From positions 19,423,619 to 19,487,618 of the forward strand of contig OZ023182.1 of assembly GCA_963995505.1 (NCBI GenBank): a stretch of 64,000 nt of DNA, read 5' to 3'. A model generated the notes under the pieces. The model ran no database searches and was not told the origin of the DNA. It was given only the letters and a program-made list of their open reading frames with translations. Positions 1 to 9,502 of this stretch are shown here, piece by piece. Every line of letters starts with the position of its first letter. The stretch's first letter is position 1. The DNA comes from Hypericum androsaemum. Lineage: Eukaryota; Streptophyta; Magnoliopsida; Malpighiales; Hypericaceae. The position numbers were made by a program, and so were the translations under genes.

Positions 1-100
1 GGTAGTAAACAGTAATTAACCAAGAATAACAGAAAAGGAACCAAACGTAACATTTGTTTCTAAGATCTTATTAATCTTAAACTCGAACTACCTCCTCGAC

Positions 101-427
101 CTAATGCTGCCTTCCACCGGACTCGCCAGGTTCACCACCCCAATTAGCCGACTGATCATTCCCCTCGCCAGAGCCGCCACCACCACGCTCGCCGGTGTCC
201 GACGCAGCGGGTGGCTGATAGATGAAGCCAAAAATCTTACACCACTCCTCGATGTACTTGAGATCTCCCTCGGGGCATGTGGCGGAAGGAATGACGATGG
301 TTTCAGCCTGGTCGCCCGTTTCGAAGTCGAGCAACGCAGCATAAGATTTAACCTCGTCAAGTTTCAACACCAAACCTACCCCATCCACCAGCTTGGCGCT
401 CATCTTATAAGGCATGTCGTCTGCCAT
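101..427 (-). CDS. SKP1-like N-terminal-domain protein, copy 1
   Basis: Intact single-exon gene of 108 residues. Residues about 7-72 align with the SKP1/BTB-POZ fold: a VDG motif where SKP1 has SDG, a LDEV segment, then an IVIPSATCP strand-turn (SKP1: IPLPNVT) and the helix KYIEEWCKIFGF (SKP1: KVIEYCKKH), followed by a proline pair as in SKP1. In SCF complexes this part contacts cullin-1. The C-terminal Skp1 helices that grip the F-box are absent; instead there is a Gly/Glu/Ser-rich tail of about 33 residues. SKP1 is normally near 160 residues, so this is a half-length protein. The start is chosen because all three window copies share the ATG and the following MADD residues. The 5' leader carries a CT/GA microsatellite. 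Family assignment rests on motif recognition by eye; retention of three open copies argues for a real gene. Confidence 0.65.
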   Translation of the reverse strand: MADDMPYKMSAKLVDGVGLVLKLDEVKSYAALLDFETGDQAETIVIPSATCPEGDLKYIEEWCKIFGFIYQPPAASDTGERGGGGSGEGNDQSANWGGEPGESGGRQH

Positions 428-960
428 TACTTCCTCCTTTGGCTCTCTCTCTCTCTCTCTCTAAAATATTCTGTGATTAGATGTGGGCTAAGTAGCTAGA
501 GTGAGAGAGTACTTATGGGAGTTCATCCGTGTAACGGCAGAGCATCGGTTTCTTGTGTTCTTGATTTGGTTTCTTCATATGCTATGCATTTTCGGGCGTA
601 AGTTGTGTGTGGCACGAGAATTTGATTGGAAGATATTTGCGCCGGACCGGATCTAACCGATCCAAACTAAAAGAACTAATTTAAGAGAAAATTTGAGAAC
701 CGAACCAGAATATTTGTTCCGATCAGATATAATATTTTGATCCGGTTCGCTACAAAATTAGGGTTCTCGTAATTTAAAAAAATAGAAAACAAGCAATTTT
801 TGACACACAAAAAAGTTTAACCAATATACCACATTATGAAATAGAACAATTTTGAAAAGTAAGAAATAAATATGGTAAAGGTGCAATATTTGAATGAGGG
901 CGTCAAGTTACTTGTTCACTTGTGTTTATAATAAAATTTCTACATTTAAAAAAAAGTTAC
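428..960 (-). promoter_or_regulatory. 5' flank of SKP1-like copy 1
   Basis: No gene seen. The stretch holds the leader and promoter side of copy 1: a pyrimidine dinucleotide run at 441-462 (GA repeat in the sense strand of the gene) and a block conserved upstream of copies 2 (8186-8700) and 3 (12066-12560), including similar GATCTAACC and GGTTCGG-type stretches. No clear TATA box was identified. Confidence 0.35.
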
Positions 961-1479
961 TTTGCAAATGAGACCTAATATATTAGTTAATTATTTTATT
1001 GGAAAGAGTATACTCGTGACCACGTGTTATATAAGTATTGGAATATGTCTCAAATTCTTATTTAGGCTAAGATGGAGGCATTTCTTTATTTTCATAGTAA
1101 TTGATCGTCTCACCCTTATAGATATAGGTGAGTTGACCGAACCACGTATATCGCATATCTTCTATATTTCTCACGATTCCTATTTCTTTTCGTTGTTGAA
1201 TAGGGGCGTATCAAAACTGCTTTCAATAAGGCGGGTCAAGTACATGACGTCAATAGAATTTCACCTGAAAAAATAATCCACTTACGAAATCTCAGTCTTA
1301 CGAGCAATGAGAAAAACACACCAAAATATACTTTCAAAGCTTAGTGCCTTAGCCTATATATCCAGAATTGTTTTTTAAGGGAGATAATGGTGAGCGAGAT
1401 TATTTTTACCTGTCACAAGGTAAAATTATGGTTCAGTATTACGGTTTCGTCAAAGAGACCCAATTTTTTTTTGAAAAAT

Positions 1480-1870
1480 TAGATTTTTAATCCTTAGAGG
1501 AGAACAAAGGTCTATGATGATTTTAAGCATAAACTAGAAGAAGAAATCTAATTAAATATATTATCTTATGAACTTTAAGTTAATTATAATGTGGATCACA
1601 TAAATTAGTTTTGGTTGTCTATAAAAATTGAGAAAGTTTCGTAATGATAAGTGACACTTGTGAAAAATTAATTTTTTGTGTGAATGAAAATTGATTTCAA
1701 AGTAACATGATTTTACCGGCCATCATAAATTTAAGATTTATGATTTTTATAACCACTCATTTATTAACTACGCTTAATAAGAAAATTAATAATCGTTATT
1801 ATTCTAGAATTTAATGGGATCTTAAAGTCAGCATATAAAAAATATCTCCTCCTTTTAGCGGAAATTCACA
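1480..1870. repeat. Diverged copia LTR fragment
   Basis: This stretch is a decayed relative of the LTR of the copia element at 31898-38007. Shared landmarks in the same order are ATTAGATTTTTAATCCTT, GAGAAAGTTTCGTAA, a GTGTGAATGAAAATTG-type stretch, ATGATTTTACCGG/ATGGATTTTACCGG and CATTTATTAAC/CATTTATTGAC. No internal domain or second LTR is adjacent, so it is a solo or truncated LTR, older than the 31898 element. Confidence 0.6.
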
Positions 1871-2094
1871 TATTTTTAAGGATATAACCTAAAATCATTT
1901 CATTAAAGAACATTATTGCAAGATATAACAATAGAGTATACGGACACAACATTAGAAAAATATAAAGTTGAACGCATAAGACAATAAGGATGGAAATTGT
2001 AGTATATTCCGCTATTATAATAACAGGACGATGAAAAATGGGGAGATGGGTGGGTCGTCTTGTGGAATTTCATATTTTTGTGTTTGTTAAATAT

Positions 2095-2698
2095 CAATAT
2101 TTTTAAAATCGCGGTCCGACCAATGGTCGGACTGCTACCCGAGACTAAATTCGGGTCAATTTTGTATAAAATTTAGAATGTGGTTCGACTGGTCAAAAAG
2201 TGGTCGGACCATCCGGTCAGGTACTTTCGGATGACCCGGTTCATCCGGATAAGAAAAATTAGTTTTTATTTTTCTATTTTATCTAATTTCATTTAGAAAC
2301 AAAACCTCCACTTCTACGTTGGGAGCGTATACATCATTTTTTGGATCACAACAAACTTATTTTTTAACTATTTTTGATAAAATGTCAACTAAGTCAAACA
2401 AATTCGAGTAATATGTCAAAGAAGAAAAGTTGTGTAGTCATCTTCTTGTACTTCTAGATTTGTTAAATTGATGTTTGAAGATCTTGTTTAGATAAATTGT
2501 ATAACAAAGTTGGTAAATATTTGAAGTTATTTGGTATTTTATTATTTTTATGCTAAATTAAATTTATAAAATCTTATTTAATAATATTAATATAAAAATA
2601 GAAGTACTGGTCCGACCGGTAACCTGACTGGTCGAACTGGGTGAACCATAAATTTTAAAAAATCTGGGTTGCCTTCCGGGTCAGTTTTGAAAATATTG
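2095..2698. mobile_element. 604-bp MITE with 8-bp target duplication
   Basis: The element begins CAATATTTTTAAAA and ends with the near-inverse TTTTGAAAATATTG, flanked by TTAAATAT at 2087-2094 and 2699-2706. Subterminal regions are rich in GGTCGGAC/GGTCCGAC-like motifs in both orientations. The related block near 9840 reads through GTTAAATATACTT without interruption and is the empty site. An 8-bp duplication suggests a hAT-type non-autonomous element. No coding capacity is visible. Confidence 0.7.
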
Positions 2699-3250
2699 TT
2701 AAATATACTTGGGAGATGTGGGGACGATTCTGCATCCCGGGAACAGTTCCGTGGTATGAAGTAGCTTTGCCGGGTTGAATGGATATCAGCGGTTTACATG
2801 CCCGATTTCTAATATAAAGTTAGATATATTAAGCCAACGGACCCAACGCAACCAACTCGAGCAAGCAAAGCCACAAACTCACGAGAAGAATAAATGAAAG
2901 AACACACAAGAGACAAGGATTTGTTCACCCGGGTCGACGAGAAGGTCTACGTCCGGGGGTGTACCAAGCAAGGAGGAATCTCACTAAACTCACACTTAGA
3001 GCTTCACTTGCTATTTACAAGAAAAGACCACACTCTTGGCACCCACACTCTTCTAGGGTTTTTTTTTTCTCTCTTCTCACTCTTGGAACAACATAAATGA
3101 GCTTTACAAAAGGTATTTATAGAGGCACCAACCCTAGGTGAGTAAATGCACAAGGAGGGGCAAACTTGTTCAAGAAAATAGACTTTTCTGGGCCGACTGG
3201 CGGTCGAATCTATTACGAGTGCACTGGTGTTTTGCCTTCTCGCATTCGTT

Positions 3251-3348
3251 CCTCGAACCCAATTTTTTGAACCACTTCTCAGACTCCATACCCAATAATT
3301 CCTCGAACCCAATTTTTTGAACCACTTCTCAGACTCCATACCCAATAA
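3251..3348. repeat. 50-bp tandem duplication
   Basis: Two consecutive copies with period 50 bp, both starting CCTCGAACCCAATTTTTTGA; 46 of the first 46 bases are identical, so the duplication is recent. Confidence 0.85.
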
Positions 3349-3540
3349 AATATAACGCACAGTTATTAGAGCGCACTGGTTACTTAAGCGGTTAAAGCCA
3401 AGCACGTTTTATGTGCCTACGAACACCTAGAGATTTATTGTAATATCTAGTGACTTAGGTTTTTTTAAAAAGTAAAATTTTATTTTTTCTCAAATAAAAC
3501 CTCATAGATAATTACACCAAAAAATTATATCACGTTGGGA

Positions 3541-3620
3541 ACAAGATAAATACTAATCAAAGTAGCTTACTACAAGATAAATACTAATCAAAGTAGCTCG
3601 CTACAAGATAACTACTATCT
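3541..3620. repeat. 31-bp tandem repeat, about 2.5 copies
   Basis: ACAAGATAAATACTAATCAA begins at 3541 and recurs at 3572, with a third diverged partial copy from 3603. Non-coding. Confidence 0.75.
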
Positions 3621-3795
3621 AATTCTCAAGACCACAATGAAAAAATAAACCAAAAGAGTTCTCGTCTCCAAACTGCTTAGTTAAAAAAGTACCAAAGCAG
3701 AATCGTATAAACCCCTTCTAAACATCCATGAGAACCACCAAAAACACGTTGAAAACAAACCATATTCAAGGAGGATGGAAGACCTTTGCTTGGAC

Positions 3796-5370
3796 TCAGC
3801 CAACCGGTGCATCCCAGAGCTTCTTGACAATAAGCAAGGAGTCAGCATCCCAAGTCATTCCAATCTTTTCACAGATATCCCTAGTGTTTTTCGCCAATTC
3901 TGCTTGTCTAAGTTCCAATCTTGCTTGCTCTTTGATTCCGGCTGATACGAAGGCATGACTAATATCCTCTGGAGTTTTAATTGGCGCTTTAACAATTAGC
4001 CTCTTCGTTGGAATCTTGATGAGAGCAACATCTTTACTTATTGGCCTTCTCGTACGAGTGCTGGATCTGATCAGGATTACGTTCTTCTCAGCTCTTTGAA
4101 TCGGCCGAGTCTCTGCGATGTTTTCTCTTTTTTGACCTGAACATTCACCGGCTTCCGACAACGAAGCTGCATTCTCCTAGAGAATCACATCCACAATTTG
4201 TTTCATCAACTTATTCACCAAAATGATTACTCCAATGCCTAAGAGAACTCTTGTCCAACTTCTGAAAACTTGGCCAATTGGGCATCATCGCAGCTAACTC
4301 GCAAAGCACCATCTGTAGCAGGGGGCCTCACTTCCACGTCAACTGTAGTAGAAGGGAGCATCCTAGCAACATCTTTGCCAGCAGTAATAGGGTGATGTAA
4401 CTTAGTCACAAATCCAGTTGCAAGGGATGCACTACCACTGAATCCTCAGCAACAGGCCAACCAAGTTGGGCAATTTCATCAACTGTCCTACTGCAGCAGT
4501 ATGCTGCAAACCATCATCTTCAGCTGTAGTAGCCACGACCTGAACACCTTCAGTAGTAACCTGCACCATATTTGAGCCTTTCTCGACCCCCGAAGTCACA
4601 ACTTCTTTTTCCAGTAGTCGCATATCAAGTACATCCTTAGGAACTATTATGGGACGCCATAAATTTGAAGCCACAGATTTCTTGAAGTTGCTCGAAAACT
4701 TGATGACCATGGTTCAATCTTTTTGAAATACAGCTTTAGTTTGCAGTTCCATAAATCCATATTTTTAACCGAATAGAAGGAAATAAGAACCTCATCTCTT
4801 CGAGAACCCTGATTTGAAACCCTTAAACTCTGTAATTGAGAATATCTTTCGTCAAGTACCTAGTCTGCCTTGTGTCGATCAAGGTTGCCACCAATCATCG
4901 CTTTAACCATTCGTCTTGCAGCTCTTGGGGAGGAAAGTACTCCATCTCATCCAAGCTCTCCTCGCATGAACAACGATGCTATTTTTTTGCTTCCAAAATA
5001 GGAAAGCCAAAGAACGTCATAACCGACCTATCTTTCCTGACCCACTGCATTCCTTGAGCATTTCTGACCTGGGACAGAGGGCGACCAGAGAGGGAGAAGT
5101 GCCCTTGTCCCCATCTCGCGAAAACTTAATCCTGGAGATAAATATACGCTTCTGCTCCACCTGTGTTTCGTTAATCTTGAGGATTAAGAAATCGATGTCT
5201 AGTTGTGAGGAAACCCTGATGAAATCAAACTTAGAGTTTTGTTAACAGCATTTGTTTGCGACGTATGCATCGACCACCGAGCAGTGACACTTGAAGAATT
5301 CGCGGAGGTTGCCAAAGCTCTACTGTGGAGGGAGGTTGTCGACAAAAATAGTTGTCGAGCTCGCCATTAG
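3796..5370 (-). pseudogene. Decayed LINE ORF1-like (RRM/gag) relic
   Basis: Reading the minus strand from about 5370, the translation opens with MASSTTIFVDNLPP followed after a stop by a GNLREFFKCHC..VVDAYVANK stretch, like the RRM-type N-terminus (FVDNLP...F..GVV.D.F.P.K) of plant L1-class ORF1 proteins. The body is broken by many stops. Two open pieces remain: 4432-4710 (92 codons) and 3796-4161 (121 codons). The last ends in a segment, NTRDICEKIGMTWDADS, resembling the conserved W..GK.LG....GD end of such proteins. No reverse transcriptase follows before 3700. A decayed cellular RRM gene is the alternative. Confidence 0.45.
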
Positions 5371-5379
5371 GTGAGGGGT

Positions 5380-6403
5380 TGGATCTACCACCTTCCTCCA
5401 ACCTTCCCACCGGCGGTAGGTGGTGGGGGTCGGTGGTGGAGCCCGGGGTTATTTAGATAGTCAAATCTTATTAGGACATTTTCAGGTAATTTTTACTTTT
5501 TAGTGCTTAATAGAACTATTGGTTTAATATACTCGTACATATTCAGCGTAATATTTTGATAGGTAAAATTTTACATATAAATCTCTACCGTTTTAATATA
5601 GTACCGTGGGTACCAAAATCTCTACCGTTTTGATTGATGTTAGAATAAAATCTCTACGGTTTTTTAAATGGAGGAGTCAAAGTCTTTATATAGAAACGAA
5701 ACACAAGTACAAGTACAACATCAAAAGTATCTCGTGCAATACCTCATCCTGATGATTACTACTATTGGCCTCAGAAAAGGGATCTCCTCTTTTGAAGATG
5801 TGGCCGCCGGCCTCAGTAAAATCCTTTCGTGAAAAAATCCGGCGGGAAATAATTCTCCAAAATTTTATTGGCTAACAAAAATACCCGATTTCAATTTTCA
5901 TTTTTATTAACCTTTAAACATATTAATTCTTAGTTTTTCAGTTTACAAAGAAATATATATTTGTTAACAAATTTGTAAAATAAGTTTCATATAAAAGTCC
6001 TTTTCAAAAAAAAATTCTATAAAACGTCAAAAAAGATTTTTTGGTGGAATGTATAAAACGTCAAATAAAGAGAGACTAACTAACTAACTAACAGATTGCA
6101 CCATCATATTCACATACAAAGGGAAAGAGACGCGAACAAATCGAGAATGACTTTTACTGGGCCTGGAATGATTCACGGCCCAAAACAAGCTACAACCAAC
6201 CAATACCAATGTGTGGCCTTAATTCATCAATTTATCGACTCTACAATATGCGACTTTAAACATCACAAGTTCGTGAAAAATTGACTTTATTTACTTTTAT
6301 AGAATAATTTGTGTAGAGTTATATTTTTCATCAGATTTATTAAATCTATTAATAGAAAATTGATTACTATCAGTGAAAGACTTTCCAACTTACTATTCTT
6401 TTT
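5380..6403. other. Gene-free duplicated spacer
   Basis: No gene seen. From about 5560 the sequence is homologous to 10690-11470: shared landmarks are TCTCTACCGTTTTGATTG, TTGGCTAACAAAAATA, AAACATATTAATTCTT and TACTGGGCCTGGAATGATTC. This is the 3'-side spacer of the SKP1-like duplication unit. A short TAAC tandem lies near 6076-6091. Confidence 0.6.
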
Positions 6404-7593
6404 GGGTAAAAGTCCACTTATATATTCTGTTGTATTGAGTTTGGACATACCAATACCCTGTGATTTTTATTTCTCTGACCGGATGACAAAAGTTGCCTCT
6501 ACTTAACAACCAAGTGATATTTGCTTAACCGTAGTTAGATTAACACATATTGACATTCACATGGCATGCCATGTCATTCATATTGCTACGTCATCTGCCA
6601 CGTCACCCTTTACACTATTTAAACAATCCAAAAGAGATTTTTTAACATTAATCCGATTTTTTATCGAATTTTTATTTTTTCTCTTTTTCTCCTATGCTCT
6701 TCGAATTTTTTCCCCTATGATTTTCGCATTTGAATTTGTCTATCTTAGCAACAATGATCTATTCCAAAACACTCAAAATATGACGAAACATCTCGTAACA
6801 ACTATTTAATCTAAAACATCCAACATACTGCATCCCTTCTCTAATTGAGGGACACCATTTCAATCATCGAAACATCCAACATCTCGTAAGTAATATATAC
6901 TTTTTTAGCCATCGGCAACCTGACAAAAATAAGAGATAATAATCGAGGGACACTATTTTAATCATCGAAACGGAAACGTAAATTAGAAACCAATGGAAAC
7001 AGAAAATAGAGGGAAGTAAAGGAATCGATAGATGGAGGAGGAAACCGAAACAAATCAAAACAAAAAAAATAGAAATAGGAAAGTGAAAAAAAAAACCCTA
7101 GCGGTAACGAAAACTCACCTTGGGGTTAGAGACGAGGGAAAGAAAGTTGAGAGATGACGGAGGAAAAGCGACGAATGATGCGAGATATGGAAGAGGGAGG
7201 GTCACGGACTATAGAAGGAGGGATTGATGTGGAAATGTTTTGGAAATTGGGGTTGGGTGAGGGAGGGAAAGAGATTTCTCAAAAAAAAAAAAAGAGAGGG
7301 AGAGAGGGAGGGAGACGAACAGGTTTAGTAAAATTAGGGGTTAGAAATTTTTGGGTTTAATTTGTTTAATGGATGAATTGATGATGTGACAGACCACGTC
7401 AATATATGGTTGTCGTGGTATGCCATGTGGGTAAATATAATTATGTGGCATATGTTTCAACTAACTATGGTTATAAAATATCACTTGGTTGCTAAGTAGA
7501 GACAACTTTTGTCACCCGATCAAAGAAATAAAAACTACAGGGTAGTGGTGTGTCCAAACTCAAAACCACAAAATATGTAAGTAGACTTTTACC
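6404..7593. mobile_element. Non-autonomous Mutator-like element with long TIRs
   Basis: The left end (GGGTAAAAGTCCACTTATAT) and the reverse complement of the right end (GGTAAAAGTCTACTTACATA) pair, with short gaps, for well over 110 bp, passing through TTTGGACATACCA/TTTGGACACACCA, TACCCTGT.. and TTGCCTCTACTTA/TTGTCTCTACTTA. The direct repeat TTCTTTTT flanks it at 6396-6403 and 7594-7601. The homologous spacer at about 11484 (GATTCTTTTTTGAAG) is uninterrupted and acts as empty site. The 8-9 bp target and long TIRs point to the Mutator superfamily. The interior is A/G-rich and encodes no transposase I can recognise. Confidence 0.75.
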
Positions 7594-7861
7594 TTCTTTT
7601 TATATACTGTTTTAACGACATCTTCTTCCGGTTTCATTATTTAGACCAACTCCTGTCATTAGCAATCACATAATGGCCAAAAGCATGCAATTCATAATAA
7701 ATAAAGAAAATTTTATTTTGAGAACGATGATACCAGTTCAGAAGACCATAATAAAGGATAGGCAGTAAACAGTAATTAACCAACAATAACAGAAAAGGAA
7801 ACCAAACGTAACATCGGTTTCTAAGATCTTATTATTCTTAAACTCGAATTATCCCCGCGAC

Positions 7862-8185
7862 CTAAAGCTTTCCTCCACCGAACTCGCCAGGTTCACCACC
7901 GTTAGTAGCCGGCTGATCATTCCCCTCGCCAGAGCCATCACCACGCTCTCCGGTGTTCGCCGCGGAGGGTGGCTGATAGCTGAAGCCATGCTTCTTACAC
8001 CACTCCTCGATGTGGTTGAGATCTCCCTCGGGGCATGTGGCGGAAGGAATGACGATGGTTTCATTCTCGTCGTACGTTTCGAAGTCGAGCAATGCAGAAT
8101 AAGATTTAACCTCGTCTAGTTTCAACACCAAACCTACTCCATCCACCAGCTTGGCGCTCATCTTATAAGGCATGTCGTCTGCCAT
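7862..8185 (-). CDS. SKP1-like N-terminal-domain protein, copy 2
   Basis: Intact 107-residue paralogue of the gene at 101-427. The POZ-type core is kept and its last helix, YIEEWCKKHGF, is closer to canonical SKP1 (EYCKKH) than in copies 1 or 3. Differences include DENETI in the loop before the IVIPSATCP strand, and a tail ending FGGGKL. There is no C-terminal Skp1 dimerisation/F-box-binding domain and no downstream open frame that could supply it. The upstream leader keeps a shorter CT run. It sits in a duplicated block of about 5560-10400, whose spacer was later hit by the Mutator-like element at 6404-7593. Three open copies with similar tails suggest that the short form is the functional form, but expression is unknown. 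Confidence 0.65.
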   Translation of the reverse strand: MADDMPYKMSAKLVDGVGLVLKLDEVKSYSALLDFETYDENETIVIPSATCPEGDLNHIEEWCKKHGFSYQPPSAANTGERGDGSGEGNDQPATNGGEPGEFGGGKL

Positions 8186-9154
8186 TACTTCCTCCTTTGG
8201 CTCTCTCTCTAAAAAATTCTGTGGTTAGATGTGGCTAGGTAGCTAGGGTGAGAGAGTACTTATGGGAGTTCATCCATGTGACGAGAGAGCATCGGTTTCT
8301 TGTGTTCTTGATTTAGTTTCTTCATATGCTATGCATTTTAGGGCGTAAGTTGTGTGTGGCACGAGAATTTGATTGGAAGTTGAACGTGCAGGACGGTGCA
8401 TATCTTCCCTTACCATAAATTTTTTATACTACCTCGTATCGTGTCCAGGTGTGACCAACGTAATCGATCCAAACTGCAAGAACCAATTTAAGAGAAAAAT
8501 GAGAACTGATTGAGACCATTTGTTTTTTGGTTCAAGATTAGATCTGATCTAATTTTTTGCTTCGGTTCGTTCCAAAATTGAGATATCCAAAATTTGAAAA
8601 AAATAGAAAATAGGTAATTGGAGATACACAAATGAATATAACCGATACAACATTATGAAATAGAACATTTTTCGAAACCAAGAAATAAATATGGTAGTGT
8701 TAATATTTGAATTGTAGAAGGCAGAAAGTTACTTGCAAGTGAGGCCTAGTACATATTAATTTCTTTATTTAAAAGAGTATACTAACCAGGTTTGAGATAC
8801 GGTAGGTCAAGTACATGACATCGATAGAGTTGCACACCAAAAATAATGTACTTAAGAAATCTCGGTCCCACGAGCAATGAGAAAAACACATCAAAATATA
8901 TTTGCAAAGCATAGACTATATGTCCAGAACCCTTTTTTGAAGGAGACAACCGCGTTCTAGATTATTTTTACCTGGTAACAAGGTAAAACTATGGTTTGAT
9001 CGAGGTATTTGTGGTTCTCTTTTAGTGAATTTGTAGGTTTTCTATGGTTTTATGTGATATAATTGAATTATAACGGTTGAATTGAATTATATCAGGTGTA
9101 TTTTTTTAGGTGTCACTTTGGTGTCCGTTATAGATAGTGTTTATCTCTGCGCTG
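8186..9154. other. 5' flank of SKP1-like copy 2 and spacer
   Basis: No gene seen. The first ~500 bp are homologous to the upstream regions of copies 1 and 3. Later parts (8740-9000) match 955-1430 of the first block, confirming that the duplication includes several hundred bases upstream of the gene. Confidence 0.5.
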
Positions 9155-9502
9155 TGTTGAAATCTCTATATCCAACCCAAAATCTTAAGGCAATGGGTTG
9201 ATGGATTTTCCACACTTATAAACTTGTCCCCCACTCGTGTTTTAACCAATGTGGGATTCTCAACACGCCACCTCAAACGAGACCCACCTCGGGTCGAAGA
9301 TTGCACTGGCTTTGACTTCACCAAAGTGCGAGAAATAGGAGTTGTGCGAGCTCAACAATGGTCACGAGATCAACCCGCTCTGATACCATGTTAAAATCTC
9401 GATATCCAACCCAAAACCTTAAAGCAATGGGTAGATGGATCTTTCACACTTATAAACAGGCCCAACCTACTTGTAACTTCTTATGTGAGATTCTCTCCAA
9501 CA
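9155..9502 (-). mobile_element. TRIM retrotransposon (348 bp)
   Basis: Two direct terminal repeats, 9155-9265 (111 bp) and 9389-9502 (114 bp), each begin TGTT and end CAACA; the second repeats the CTC-ATATCCAACCCAAAA.CTTAA and CACTTATAAAC landmarks of the first. The 123-bp interior carries, on the minus strand just inside the 9389 repeat, TGGTATCAGAGCGGG, the usual primer-binding site for initiator tRNA-Met. Flanks CGCTG and CGCTA are a probable imperfect 5-bp duplication. Size and lack of coding define a terminal-repeat retrotransposon in miniature. Confidence 0.85.

Larger units (their letters stand above)
2707..3795. other. Gene-free stretch with decayed repeats
   Basis: No supportable gene. 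About 2830-3200 looks like a decayed LTR-type sequence (TATTTATAGAGG near 3115), without recognisable protein. Around 3370-3420 it shares a block with 10290-10345 (GCACTGGT..CTTAAGCGGTT..AAGCCAAGCA), consistent with the SKP1-array duplication. Confidence 0.35.

Noticed and set aside
447..467. CT/GA microsatellite as a GAGA-type regulatory element
   Set aside because: Such runs are common in plant leaders and length varies between the three copies; sequence alone does not show regulation.
88..499. Open frames overlapping the SKP1-like genes in other frames (88-360 minus, 104-499 plus, and equivalents at 7849 and 11712)
   Set aside because: These are shadows of the minus-strand coding frame: the conserved frame is the SKP1-like one, and the others differ in start and end between copies.
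2894..3405. Overlapping open frames near 3000-3400
   Set aside because: They cross the 50-bp tandem duplication and LTR-like DNA, and have no homology that I can recognise.
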